The notes under the pieces were generated by a model. The model did no database searches and was not told the DNA's origin. It was given only the letters and a program-made list of their open reading frames with translations. 35,607 nucleotides of DNA from Acetobacter sp. UBA5411 (GTDB lineage: Bacteria; Pseudomonadota; Alphaproteobacteria; Acetobacterales; Acetobacteraceae). The first letter of the stretch is position 1, and every line of letters begins with the position of its first letter. Shown here one piece after another: positions 1-7,567 of this stretch. The stretch lies in NCBI RefSeq assembly GCF_002409645.1, contig NZ_DHNR01000019.1, positions 306,431 through 342,037 on the forward strand. Direction: 5' to 3'. The translations under genes and the position numbers were made by a program.

Positions 1-2042
1 TGTTTGAGAATTTCCTTACCAATGCGCAAATCATCATTGGTATCGGAGTTCACCACCCACAGGCGCAGCACGTCTGCACCCAGGCTGTCATTCACATCCT
101 GCGGGGCAATCACGTTGCCGAGGGATTTAGACATCTTGCGGCCCTGTTCATCCAGAACAAAGCCGTTGGTCACAACCGCCTTGTAGGGTGAAACGCCGCG
201 CGTACCCACACTTTCCAGCAAGGAGGACTGGAACCAGCCGCGATGCTGGTCGGATCCTTCCAGATACAGGTCGGCAGGGAAGCGCAGGCCGGGCTGGTTC
301 AGCACGAAAGAATGCGTCGATCCACTCTCGAACCAGACATCGACAACGTCGAAAACCTGCTCGAAATCAGCCGCGTTATACTCATTGCCGAGGAAGCGTG
401 ACGGGTCGCTGTCATACCAGGCATCAGCGCCATCCACGCGGAAGGCTTCCACGATCCGGTCCATGACGGCAGCGTCACGCAGAACTTCGCCAGTCTGCTT
501 GTTTACAAACACGGCAATGGGCACGCCCCATGCGCGCTGGCGGGAAATGCACCAGTCCGGGCGATCAGCCACCATGGAGGTCAGGCGGTTGCGGGCCTGA
601 GCAGGAACGAAAGTCACATCGCCCAGCGCCTGAAGGGCCTTCTCGCGAATCCGGTTTTCGCCATCCATGCGGATGAACCACTGCGGTGTGGCGCGATAGA
701 TGATCGGTTTCCGTGACCGCCAGGAGTGCGGATAGGAATGGACAAGTTCACCGCGAGCAAGAAGACCGTTGGGCGCGGAATCGCTCTCGACAGCCTTGGT
801 CATGGTCTCGGACAGGGCTGCGCAGACCGGATCAGCGGCCTTGAACACGTGTGTGCCAGCAAACAGCGGCACACGCTCCACATAGCGACCGTCATCCGCG
901 ATCAGTTCCGGAATTTCGATTCCATTGGCCTTGCCGACCGCAAAGTCATCCTCGCCATGAGAGGGGGCGATGTGAACGAGACCCGTGCCGGCATCATCAG
1001 TGACATATTCAGCCGCCAGCAGAGGCACGTCGAAGTCATATCCCTGACCACGCAGCGGATGGGCCGCAATGGCTCCGTTCAGAGCAGAACCCGGCATGGT
1101 GTAGAGAATATGGTGTTCGAGGATGCCGCAATCCCTGCAGACCTGCTCGACAAGACGTTCGGCGACCAGCAGCTTCATGCCGGGTGCGATAGCCGCATCA
1201 GCAGCGGTTTCGTCAGCGCGCAGAACCACATAGGTGATTTCAGGATTGTAGGCGATGGCGCGGTTGGCCGGAATCGTCCACGGAGTCGTCGTCCAGATGA
1301 CGGCGGATACATCCTGAAGCGCCCCAGCTGAAGTCGGGTCTGTGATGATGGGGAACGCGACGTAAATCGTCGTGGATTTGTGGTCGTGATACTCGATCTC
1401 GGCTTCCGCCAGCGCCGTCTTTTCGACCGGGCTCCACATGACGGGGCGCAGGCCGCGATACAACGCGCCATTGAGCAGGAATTTGCCGATTTCACCGACA
1501 ATGGCGGACTCGGAACTATAATCCATCGTTGAATAGCGATGAGCCCATTCGCCCTGCACGCCAAGGCGCTGGAATTCGCCCATCTGCACGTCGAGCCACT
1601 TCGCGGCCCATGCACGACATTCACCACGGAACTGGAGGACGGGGATGGAATCCTTGTCGCGTTTGGCCTTGCGGTATTCCTCTTCAACCTTCCACTCGAT
1701 GGGAAGGCCGTGGCAGTCCCAGCCGGGGACGTAATGGACCGCATAGCCTGTCATCCAGTGACTGCGGTTGATCACGTCCTTGAGAATCTTGTTCAGGGCG
1801 TGACCGATATGCAGGTTGCCGTTGGCATAGGGAGGGCCATCGTGCAGCACGAACAGCGGCCGACCTTCGCTCTGGACGAGAATCTTGCCGTCGAGATCCA
1901 GTTCCTGCCAGCGGGCAAGGAGTTCCGGCTCGCGTGTCGGCAGATTGCCGCGCATGGGGAACGAGGTCTTCGGTAGGAAAACGGTGTCGCGAAAACCGTC
2001 TGCCGCAGCGTTGCTCGTGTTCGTCTTGTCCGATCCGGTCAT
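1..2042 (-). CDS. ileS: Isoleucyl-tRNA synthetase, 5' part (gene runs off the left edge)
   Basis: Charges tRNA-Ile with isoleucine in the cytoplasm. The minus-strand frame is open from an ATG at 2042 to the window edge, giving the first 680 or so residues; the family is usually about 930-960, so the C-terminal anticodon-binding part lies outside. The class I signatures are both visible: the HIGH motif (NLHIGHAL, residues 78-81 for HIGH) in a DGPPYANG context, and KMSKS at 636-640 (GRKMSKSLGN). The CP1 editing insertion lies between them. The WDCHGLP motif, typical of the Ile/Val/Leu subgroup, is also present. No strong Shine-Dalgarno is seen before the ATG, but residues after it read as a normal IleRS N-terminus. 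A perfect 10-bp stem hairpin lies 41-71 bp upstream (2083-2113). Several plus-strand open frames inside are antisense shadows. Confidence 0.97.
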   Translation of the reverse strand, partial: MTGSDKTNTSNAAADGFRDTVFLPKTSFPMRGNLPTREPELLARWQELDLDGKILVQSEGRPLFVLHDGPPYANGNLHIGHALNKILKDVINRSHWMTGYAVHYVPGWDCHGLPIEWKVEEEYRKAKRDKDSIPVLQFRGECRAWAAKWLDVQMGEFQRLGVQGEWAHRYSTMDYSSESAIVGEIGKFLLNGALYRGLRPVMWSPVEKTALAEAEIEYHDHKSTTIYVAFPIITDPTSAGALQDVSAVIWTTTPWTIPANRAIAYNPEITYVVLRADETAADAAIAPGMKLLVAERLVEQVCRDCGILEHHILYTMPGSALNGAIAAHPLRGQGYDFDVPLLAAEYVTDDAGTGLVHIAPSHGEDDFAVGKANGIEIPELIADDGRYVERVPLFAGTHVFKAADPVCAALSETMTKAVESDSAPNGLLARGELVHSYPHSWRSRKPIIYRATPQWFIRMDGENRIREKALQALGDVTFVPAQARNRLTSMVADRPDWCISRQRAWGVPIAVFVNKQTGEVLRDAAVMDRIVEAFRVDGADAWYDSDPSRFLGNEYNAADFEQVFDVVDVWFESGSTHSFVLNQPGLRFPADLYLEGSDQHRGWFQSSLLESVGTRGVSPYKAVVTNGFVLDEQGRKMSKSLGNVIAPQDVNDSLGADVLRLWVVNSDTNDDLRIGKEILK

Positions 2043-2082
2043 CGTTCCCGCTTGGTCATTCGCTAAAATTCATGATGGACTT

Positions 2083-2113
2083 ACGTCCTGCCGCCTAGGA
2101 GGAGGCAGGACGT
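2083..2113 (-). promoter_or_regulatory. Strong hairpin in the ileS leader / after the molbindin gene
   Basis: ACGTCCTGCC at 2083-2092 is perfectly complementary to GGCAGGACGT at 2104-2113. After one mismatch, three more pairs (CCT/AGG) form, leaving a 3-base loop. It sits in the 131 bp between the molbindin stop (2174) and the ileS start (2042). There is no immediate T run on the minus strand, so it is not a textbook rho-independent terminator. It could end the upstream transcript, sit in the ileS leader as an attenuator-like element, or be a protein site. The structure is certain; the role is inferred. Confidence 0.5.
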
Positions 2114-2173
2114 TATGAAGAGGACCAACCGGCCCGGTCAAGTTTGTGCGTCAATGTGCCGCATTCTGACGGT

Positions 2174-2383
2174 TCAGTCTTCCACGCCCACCAGCACGTC
2201 CGAAGCCTTGATGACGGCGTAGGCAGGTTTACCGACTGTCAGCCCCAGATCGGCCACGGCTTCATTGGTGATGGCAGCCATGACCGTCGTTCCACCGATG
2301 TCGATGCTGACGTGAGACGTGGTCGCGCCTTTTGCGATGGCGGTCACCGTGCCGCGGATCTGGTTGCGTGCGCTGAGTTTCAT
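2174..2383 (-). CDS. Molbindin-like single TOBE domain protein
   Basis: A 69-residue protein, the usual length for a Mop/molbindin single-TOBE protein that stores or buffers molybdate in the cytoplasm. It opens MKLSARNQIRGTVTAI, the standard start of the TOBE fold, and carries the family pattern VSIDIGGTTVMAAIT and ending VGKPAYAVIKASDVLVGVED. The ATG at 2383 is chosen because AAGGA lies seven bases before it and it gives the family N-terminus; a longer frame with ATG at 2398 overlaps the upstream TlpA-like stop as ATGA. It is therefore translationally close-coupled to the TlpA-like gene. No modABC transporter genes are visible nearby, so the ligand is inferred from the family. Confidence 0.85.
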   Translation of the reverse strand: MKLSARNQIRGTVTAIAKGATTSHVSIDIGGTTVMAAITNEAVADLGLTVGKPAYAVIKASDVLVGVED

Positions 2384-2394
2384 GGTGATGTCCT

Positions 2395-2991
2395 TCATGT
2401 CATCAGACGCAGGAGAATAGCGGCTGCGTCCGGAGTGTTCCACAGGAGAGGGCCTGCATGACGGCAGACCAGCTCTGCCTGTGCATTGAGAAAAAGGGTC
2501 AGCGGCAGGCTGGTTTCCTCAAGGCTGGCCGGTATGGCCCGCCTTGTATCGTAGAAGGAAGGAAAATCTTCCATATGCAGTTTTTTGAGAAAAGGCAGGA
2601 CGACTTCAGGTCCTCGATGGTCGACCGAAACAGGCACCGCGGCGATACCGCTTGCTGTCAGTGAGGGAATGAGACGGGCGAGGGCAGGGAGTTCAGTGAT
2701 GCACGGCCCGCACCATGTCGCCCACAGATGCACGATCGTCGGTCTGCCGCGGAAATCTTCCAGAGAGTGCTCAATGCCGTCTCTATCGGTGATGGTCTGT
2801 CCAGACAGAGGCTGAGGAGATTCTTTTGTCAGCGTTGACAGCGAAAGCGGGGTATCTGTGATACCTTCTGCATGAAGAGGTTTGCGCGGCGTCATGCCTG
2901 CGACTAGGGTGCCGGCCAGCATGAGAATGGAACGCCGCTGCAGTTTCAGTTTCGCGGACGGGACGCGGGGGCGAAAGTGATGTTGAGGCAT
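2395..2991 (-). CDS. TlpA-like thioredoxin-fold protein, exported
   Basis: Thiol-disulfide oxidoreductase of the TlpA/ResA type, expected to act outside the cytoplasmic membrane. Length is 198 residues from the ATG at 2991. The N-terminus has a twin-arginine-like signal (KLQRRSILMLAG, residues 16-27) followed by a hydrophobic segment and an AEG cleavage-like site near 41. The redox motif is CGPC at 94-97 inside HLWATWCGPC, as in TlpA, and the cis-proline loop follows in the SLPLTLFL stretch. The start is only 3 bp from the divergent argH ATG (2995), so each promoter must lie inside the other gene. Its stop overlaps the alternative molbindin start (ATGA). Its substrate is unknown; cytochrome c maturation or cysteine reduction are possibilities only. 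Confidence 0.85.
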   Translation of the reverse strand: MPQHHFRPRVPSAKLKLQRRSILMLAGTLVAGMTPRKPLHAEGITDTPLSLSTLTKESPQPLSGQTITDRDGIEHSLEDFRGRPTIVHLWATWCGPCITELPALARLIPSLTASGIAAVPVSVDHRGPEVVLPFLKKLHMEDFPSFYDTRRAIPASLEETSLPLTLFLNAQAELVCRHAGPLLWNTPDAAAILLRLMT

Positions 2992-2994
2992 TTG

Positions 2995-4434
2995 ATGAGT
3001 GTGGACGAGCAGAACGCTGTGAGCAAGCCGACAGAAAGCAGAGCGAACGTGCAGTGGGGCGGCCGGTTCGCAGGTGGTCCATCCGCCATCATGCGTGAAA
3101 TCAACGCGTCCATCGGCTTCGACAAGATCATGTGGCGGCAGGATATCGCCGGATCGCTCGCTCATGCCGCCATGCTACAGAAGGTCGGCATCATCAGCGC
3201 CGACGATGAAGCCGCCATCAAACGTGGCCTGACCGAAATCGGCACCGAGATCGAAGCGGGCTCATTCCCGTTCGATGAGGCGCTTGAAGACATCCATATG
3301 AACATCGAAGCGCGCCTGAGCGACAGGATAGGCGAGGCGGGCAAGCGTCTGCACACCGGTCGCTCCCGCAACGATCAGGTGGCGACCGATTTCCGCCTCT
3401 GGGTGCGCGACGCCATCGACGGAATCAGCGGACAGGTCGAAGCGCTGATGCGCTCACTCGCTACACGGGCTCTGGAATATGCCGACACCGCCATGCCCGG
3501 CTTTACTCATCTTCAGACAGCCCAGCCGGTCACATTCGGTCACCATTTGCTGGCTTATGTCGAAATGCTATCGCGCGATCGTGGCCGTCTGGCGGATGCC
3601 CGCAAGCGTCTGAACGAGTGCCCGCTTGGCTCGGCTGCTCTCGCCGGAACATCTTTCCCCATCGATCGCAAAATGACGGCGGCGGCGCTTGGGTTCGACC
3701 GCCCCACAGCCAATTCACTCGATTCCGTGTCGGACCGTGACTTCGCGCTCGAATATCTCTCGGCGCTCTCCATCATGGCGATGCACCTGTCCCGTTTTGC
3801 GGAAGAGATTGTCATCTGGTGCTCGTCGCCGTTCAGTTTCATCCGTCTGACGGACGCCTTCACCACTGGCTCCTCCATCATGCCGCAGAAACGTAACCCG
3901 GACGCCGCCGAGTTGGCGCGCGCCAAGGTCGGTCGTGTACTGGGCTCGATGGTGAGCTTGCTGACGGTGATGAAGGGGCTACCGCTGGCCTATGCCAAGG
4001 ACATGCAGGAGGACAAAGTGCCTGTGTTCGAGGCGACGGAAGCGATGGCGCTCACGCTTGCTGCGTGTGACGGCATGGTGCGTGATCTGACCGCTAATGT
4101 GGCGCAGATGCGCAAATATGCGGGCTCAGGGTTCTCGACGGCCACTGACCTTGCCGACTGGCTGGTGCGTGTTCTCAAGGTGCCGTTTCGCACCGCGCAT
4201 CATGTCACTGGTCAGCTGGTAGCTATGGCGGAAAAGAAGGGCGTTGATTTGTCCGATCTGAGTTTGGACGAGATGCAGTCCGTTGAGCCAAGTATAACGC
4301 AGGACATCTACTCTGTGCTGACCGTGGAGGCGTCGATTGCCTCGCGTGTAAGCGAAGGCGGCACGGCGGGAACCAACGTGCATCGGGAAGCCGAGGCTTG
4401 GCTGCAGCGGCTTGGGAAAGGACAGAAAAATTGA
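2995..4434 (+). CDS. argH: Argininosuccinate lyase
   Basis: Last step of arginine synthesis, splitting argininosuccinate into arginine and fumarate in the cytoplasm. The 479-residue length fits the family. Family signatures visible from the 2995 ATG: WGGRF near the N-terminus, HTGRSRNDQVATD (about 120-132), GFTHLQTAQPVTFGHH (about 169-184), and the superfamily loop GSSIMPQKRNPD (292-303). Starts at GTG 2977 or ATG 2980 are also in frame; 2995 is preferred because GAGG sits seven bases upstream. The stop TGA overlaps the ATG of the next small lipoprotein gene (TGATG at 4432-4436). In many proteobacteria argH is followed by this lipoprotein and then lysA; here lysA is absent and the AT-rich block follows. 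Confidence 0.97.
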   Translation: MSVDEQNAVSKPTESRANVQWGGRFAGGPSAIMREINASIGFDKIMWRQDIAGSLAHAAMLQKVGIISADDEAAIKRGLTEIGTEIEAGSFPFDEALEDIHMNIEARLSDRIGEAGKRLHTGRSRNDQVATDFRLWVRDAIDGISGQVEALMRSLATRALEYADTAMPGFTHLQTAQPVTFGHHLLAYVEMLSRDRGRLADARKRLNECPLGSAALAGTSFPIDRKMTAAALGFDRPTANSLDSVSDRDFALEYLSALSIMAMHLSRFAEEIVIWCSSPFSFIRLTDAFTTGSSIMPQKRNPDAAELARAKVGRVLGSMVSLLTVMKGLPLAYAKDMQEDKVPVFEATEAMALTLAACDGMVRDLTANVAQMRKYAGSGFSTATDLADWLVRVLKVPFRTAHHVTGQLVAMAEKKGVDLSDLSLDEMQSVEPSITQDIYSVLTVEASIASRVSEGGTAGTNVHREAEAWLQRLGKGQKN

Positions 4435-4574
4435 TGATCCGGCGATTCACTGCGCTGGTAGCGCTGGTTTGCATCACGCTGCCTCTCGCAGGTTGCGGTA
4501 AAAAGGGCGCGCCTCATCAGCCTGGACCCGCTAGTGAGATTATTTATCCGCGCAGTTATCCCGCGCCGGATTGA
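4434..4574 (+). CDS. lptM: LptM/YifL-type small lipoprotein
   Basis: A 46-residue protein that is easy to miss. It starts at the ATG overlapping the argH stop (TGATG). It has a short basic N-terminus (MIRR), a hydrophobic segment, and a lipobox LAGC at residues 18-21 followed by GKKGAPHQP. The CGxKGp pattern right after the lipidated Cys is the hallmark of the YifL/LptM family, known in E. coli to help mature the LPS translocon LptD in the outer membrane. The position directly behind argH matches the family's usual place. It ends ...YPAPD and contains a Tyr/Pro-rich tail as in other members. Function is assigned by family resemblance plus position. Confidence 0.85.
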   Translation: MIRRFTALVALVCITLPLAGCGKKGAPHQPGPASEIIYPRSYPAPD

Positions 4575-4645
4575 GAAGTGTTTTGATCTGTCTGCAAGAT
4601 TCAACAAAATAATATTTTGAAGACGATTTTACAGAGGTAAGATCA

Positions 4646-5752
4646 ATGGAAAAATTGGATATCATTCCTCCTGAGCCAAGTAACTATTTGGTTCAGTTAA
4701 CCTCTGTGCGCGGAATAGCCTGCTTGTTTGTTTTGATAGGGCATGCTGTTCAGGTTTTTCATTATAATAAAGAAAACATGCCTGCTGTGTGGCGAGTGTT
4801 TTCTTCCCTGTTTAATGCTGAAGCTGCCGTTCTTGTGTTCTTTGTTCTGAGTGGCTGCGTTTTGTCATTGGCCTTACGCAAGATGGATAAGCCATCCTTG
4901 CGGTTTATTGGGGCATTCTACGTTCAGCGTGCATTTCGTATATATCCATTGCTCTGGTTTTCTGTAGGATTGTCTTTGCTATGTCTGTGGTCTGTTCGGC
5001 AGACTATTTCTTCTGCGGCTACTGTCGACTGGCTTGCCAGAAATTTATCAACGCCTATCGATATTCATCACGTTTTTCTTGCTCTTATGGGAATTTTTAC
5101 AAGGTACAATGGCCCCATGTGGTCATTGCGTGTAGAATTATTGTTTTCCGTTATCTATCCATTTATGCTGATTATTCTAAGAAATCAAAAATATAGATTC
5201 GTTTTGTTGGGCGTCTGTTTTTTAATTTCCTTGATTCCGCTTCCGGATGGTTTGGGACCGCAGTTTGCGCTTGCTTTTTGTCTGGGAACGCTCATTACAA
5301 TTTTACCGGCCCCTAAGAAGCACTATTCGTGGATGACGATAGGGTGTTTTGTAATGTTAATGTGTGACCGGTTCGTCTTTAGTAATTTCCATTTTAGAGA
5401 AAATGTATTTGATATTCTTGAAACATTATTCTCATTTTTTCTGATACGGAATATTTATTTCTTCGGAAAAGATATGAAATTTTTAAATTCAAGTTTTTTG
5501 GTAAATTTGGGAGAATTGTCTTATAGTATTTATCTTCTACATCTTCAGCTTCTTCTGGTTTTGTTTTCCGTTTTTATGAAAGTTTGGGGAGAAAGGGGAC
5601 TTCTTGATAACCCTGTATCAACTCAAATTTTGCTCGTATCTAGTACTTTCTTGGCTACTCTGATTTTGTCGTGTTTTACCTATCGGGTTATAGAACTTCC
5701 ATTACACTCTTTGGGACGCTCTATTGCCAGAACGATGCGAAGCAGTGGTTAG
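4646..5752 (+). CDS. Membrane acyltransferase, family 3 (OafA-like)
   Basis: A 368-residue polytopic membrane protein of the acyltransferase-3 family, which transfers acetyl or other acyl groups onto sugars of surface polysaccharides. The N-terminal signature is SVRGIACLFVLIGHA (residues 20-34) with the catalytic-type His at 33; an arginine-rich RAFRIYPLLWF stretch and about ten hydrophobic segments follow, ending YSIYLLHLQLLLVL, another family landmark. The ATG has GAGG eight bases upstream. Codon use is markedly AT-rich compared with argH before and the permease after, suggesting acquired DNA. The next gene is a Wzy-like membrane protein in the same orientation, so both probably act on the same polysaccharide. 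The acceptor cannot be read from sequence. Confidence 0.88.
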   Translation: MEKLDIIPPEPSNYLVQLTSVRGIACLFVLIGHAVQVFHYNKENMPAVWRVFSSLFNAEAAVLVFFVLSGCVLSLALRKMDKPSLRFIGAFYVQRAFRIYPLLWFSVGLSLLCLWSVRQTISSAATVDWLARNLSTPIDIHHVFLALMGIFTRYNGPMWSLRVELLFSVIYPFMLIILRNQKYRFVLLGVCFLISLIPLPDGLGPQFALAFCLGTLITILPAPKKHYSWMTIGCFVMLMCDRFVFSNFHFRENVFDILETLFSFFLIRNIYFFGKDMKFLNSSFLVNLGELSYSIYLLHLQLLLVLFSVFMKVWGERGLLDNPVSTQILLVSSTFLATLILSCFTYRVIELPLHSLGRSIARTMRSSG

Positions 5753-5789
5753 GTTTTTTGTTGAATACGTTCATTAGAAGGAAGCCGCA

Positions 5790-7061
5790 GTGAGTGGTGC
5801 CATAATGCAGGGAATAACCCCGCAGGAAAATTCCTTTATGACGGATTTGCGCTCCAAAAGCTCTTCTCGAATGAATCTCGGCTCTTGGCTCGTTGTCTTG
5901 TCGGCAGTCTTTAATTTCATTCTATGTTTTATTAATACACGAGGCTGGATATACGTTAACGCTTCTCTGATTGCAGTAGTAGAACTGGCCATTATGTTGG
6001 CTGGATTTATGGTTATTCGGCATGATATCAGTCGTAAGGTTGCTGTAATAGGAGCTTTGTCAATTGCTTATATGATCGGGGCAAAGCTCATAAACCCAGC
6101 GTTAAGCCTAAAAATCATTCACGATTTTGCTATTGCGTGTATATTCTGGCAAATTGGATACAAAACAAATATTTTTCAAGTTAATAAATGTTTGCATGCT
6201 ATAATTTCCATTACAATCGTATTTGCTATTTTTGAGTTTTTGGCTCCTATTCAGTTTGGTGATGTTTTTAATGTTTGGCAGTATTATGTTCAAAAAGGCG
6301 TTCTTTCTTCTGATACTGTAAACTACAGCGGGACCAATCTTTATCTGTCTGGAAATAGGGGAAGCGCCAGCCGGTTGTACTTCCCACAAATTTTTGGCGG
6401 GCACAGAATTTCTTCAGTTTTTCTTGAGCCTGATTCCGTTGGTAATCTTGCAGCAATTCTTTTTGGCTGGTGCCTTGCGACCTATAAAAATTCTCCGGGT
6501 AATCGAAAAATTGGTTTGTTTCTGATTGTCGCCTTACTGATCGTTCTTTCAGATTCCCGTTTTGCAACAGGCTGCTGCCTGGTGATGCTGATATTACGCG
6601 TTACGCCTTTTGCCAGATCAGCTCTGATTGCTTTTCTGATTCCTGTCTGCGTAATGGTTTTATTGACGGTCGTTGGTTCTATGAATGAGATAAGCGGCTG
6701 GCTACCCAGTATTACGAGTGACGATTTTTCTGGCAGGCTGCTTTTTTCCGGACGGGTTCTGGATTACTGGGATGTTTCGCATTGGATGGCGCTTGCTGTT
6801 TCCCCAGTTTATACGGCTGATACGGGTTATGCCTATATCTCTAATAATCTGGGGATAATTTTTGCATTGGTATATTTGATTTCTTTTTCATTTACGCCCA
6901 TGCCAAATCGTGTCGCAGGTATTATGAGGATGTGTGTCGCTGTATATTTTGCGACGTCTTTGTGCGTCGGAGCCTCTGTCTTTACTATTAAAACGGCTGC
7001 ACTTTTGTGGTTTCTTTATGGTGCGAGTTTTAGACTGTCACCTTCAGAAAAAAACTCTTGA
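5790..7061 (+). CDS. Polytopic membrane protein, Wzy-like polysaccharide polymerase candidate
   Basis: A 423-residue protein with about ten hydrophobic segments and one long soluble stretch at about 155-210. That stretch ends in RISSVFLEPDSVGN (206-219), which resembles the conserved FLEP.S.GN motif of exopolysaccharide/O-antigen polymerases and ligases. On that basis it may join repeat units on undecaprenyl carrier at the periplasmic face. GTG at 5790 is chosen because AAGGA lies seven bases upstream; an ATG at 5805 is an alternative. It follows the acyltransferase by 37 bp in the same AT-rich block, so they are probably co-transcribed. No glycosyltransferases or flippase lie beside it, which is odd for a polymerase locus. 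The membrane topology is clear; the polymerase role is inference. Confidence 0.65.
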   Translation: MSGAIMQGITPQENSFMTDLRSKSSSRMNLGSWLVVLSAVFNFILCFINTRGWIYVNASLIAVVELAIMLAGFMVIRHDISRKVAVIGALSIAYMIGAKLINPALSLKIIHDFAIACIFWQIGYKTNIFQVNKCLHAIISITIVFAIFEFLAPIQFGDVFNVWQYYVQKGVLSSDTVNYSGTNLYLSGNRGSASRLYFPQIFGGHRISSVFLEPDSVGNLAAILFGWCLATYKNSPGNRKIGLFLIVALLIVLSDSRFATGCCLVMLILRVTPFARSALIAFLIPVCVMVLLTVVGSMNEISGWLPSITSDDFSGRLLFSGRVLDYWDVSHWMALAVSPVYTADTGYAYISNNLGIIFALVYLISFSFTPMPNRVAGIMRMCVAVYFATSLCVGASVFTIKTAALLWFLYGASFRLSPSEKNS

Positions 7062-7425
7062 ACCAATAGCCTTGAGATGCCCTCGGCTTGTCTGATCTTA
7101 TGGAAACGAATCCCTATAAGTTCGCGTTTCTAACAGAAGTCAAAAAGCAGTGTTACAGGGAGAGCTTATTTGTGCCTGTCTTGTGCGACGAATGAGGATC
7201 ACGGCCATGTCATCATAGAAGAAAGCAACTTGGCTATTGTATTATAAGGAAAATTTTGAGCCACGAATTTACATTCATTGCCAGAGCAATGAAATCTTAT
7301 TTGATGACTTTATCTGCTATAAGAAAAACTGGCAAACGCACACAATAGATAAAATTTGTCACCGCTTTTAAGCGTGACAGATTAGAAGAAACATAATGAT
7401 ATTTTAAATAAAAGAAACCGGCCGA
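7062..7425. other. AT-rich intergenic stretch between the polymerase candidate and tRNA-Met
   Basis: 364 bp without a convincing gene. It is AT-rich like the two genes to its left. A 31-codon frame at 7100-7195 (+) has no ribosome binding site and no recognisable family. The only structure seen is the small imperfect hairpin at 7358-7378 next to the tRNA 3' side. No integrase fragment, IS end or copy of the tRNA 3' end was found by eye. Confidence 0.5.
7358..7378 (-). terminator. Possible terminator downstream of tRNA-Met
   Basis: GTCAC/GTGAC arms enclose GCTT/AAGC with one bulged base, and on the minus strand the hairpin is followed by AAATTTTA. It lies 48 bp beyond the tRNA 3' end in the direction of tRNA transcription. 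Weak but in the right place. Confidence 0.35.
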
Positions 7426-7500
7426 TGGTAGCGGTGGACGGATTTGAACCGCCGACCAAGGGATTATGATTCCCCTGCTCTACCGCTGAGCTACACCGCC
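7426..7500 (-). tRNA. tRNA-Met (CAT), elongator type
   Basis: The minus strand folds as a full 75-nt cloverleaf with encoded CCA. The acceptor GGCGGTG pairs with CACCGCT (first pair G-U); the D arm is GCTC...GAGC; the anticodon stem GGGGA/TCCCT holds loop ATCATAA with anticodon CAT; the T arm has GGTTCAAATCC. Initiator tRNA is unlikely because position 1 pairs with U72 and the anticodon stem lacks the three G-C pairs in the initiator order. The body resembles alphaproteobacterial elongator tRNA-Met, but a tRNA-Ile2 with lysidine-modified CAT cannot be fully excluded without a classifier. Its 3' end faces the AT-rich block, a typical edge for acquired DNA. Confidence 0.93.
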
Positions 7501-7567
7501 ATCGCGCCGGTGAGCGCTGAAATATCCAGATGTGACGGCGGCGTCAACCCATATCCGACACATAACT

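Noticed and set aside
726..1331. 201-codon plus-strand frame opposite ileS
   Set aside because: Antisense to the IleRS editing region; composition is that of a shadow frame.
7100..7195. 31-codon frame in the AT-rich gap before tRNA-Met
   Set aside because: No ribosome site, no family resemblance; may be chance in AT-rich DNA.
4575..7425. Integrative element at tRNA-Met with attachment repeats
   Set aside because: No integrase gene and no duplicate of the tRNA 3' end was found near the left edge, so only an acquired-DNA suspicion is kept.
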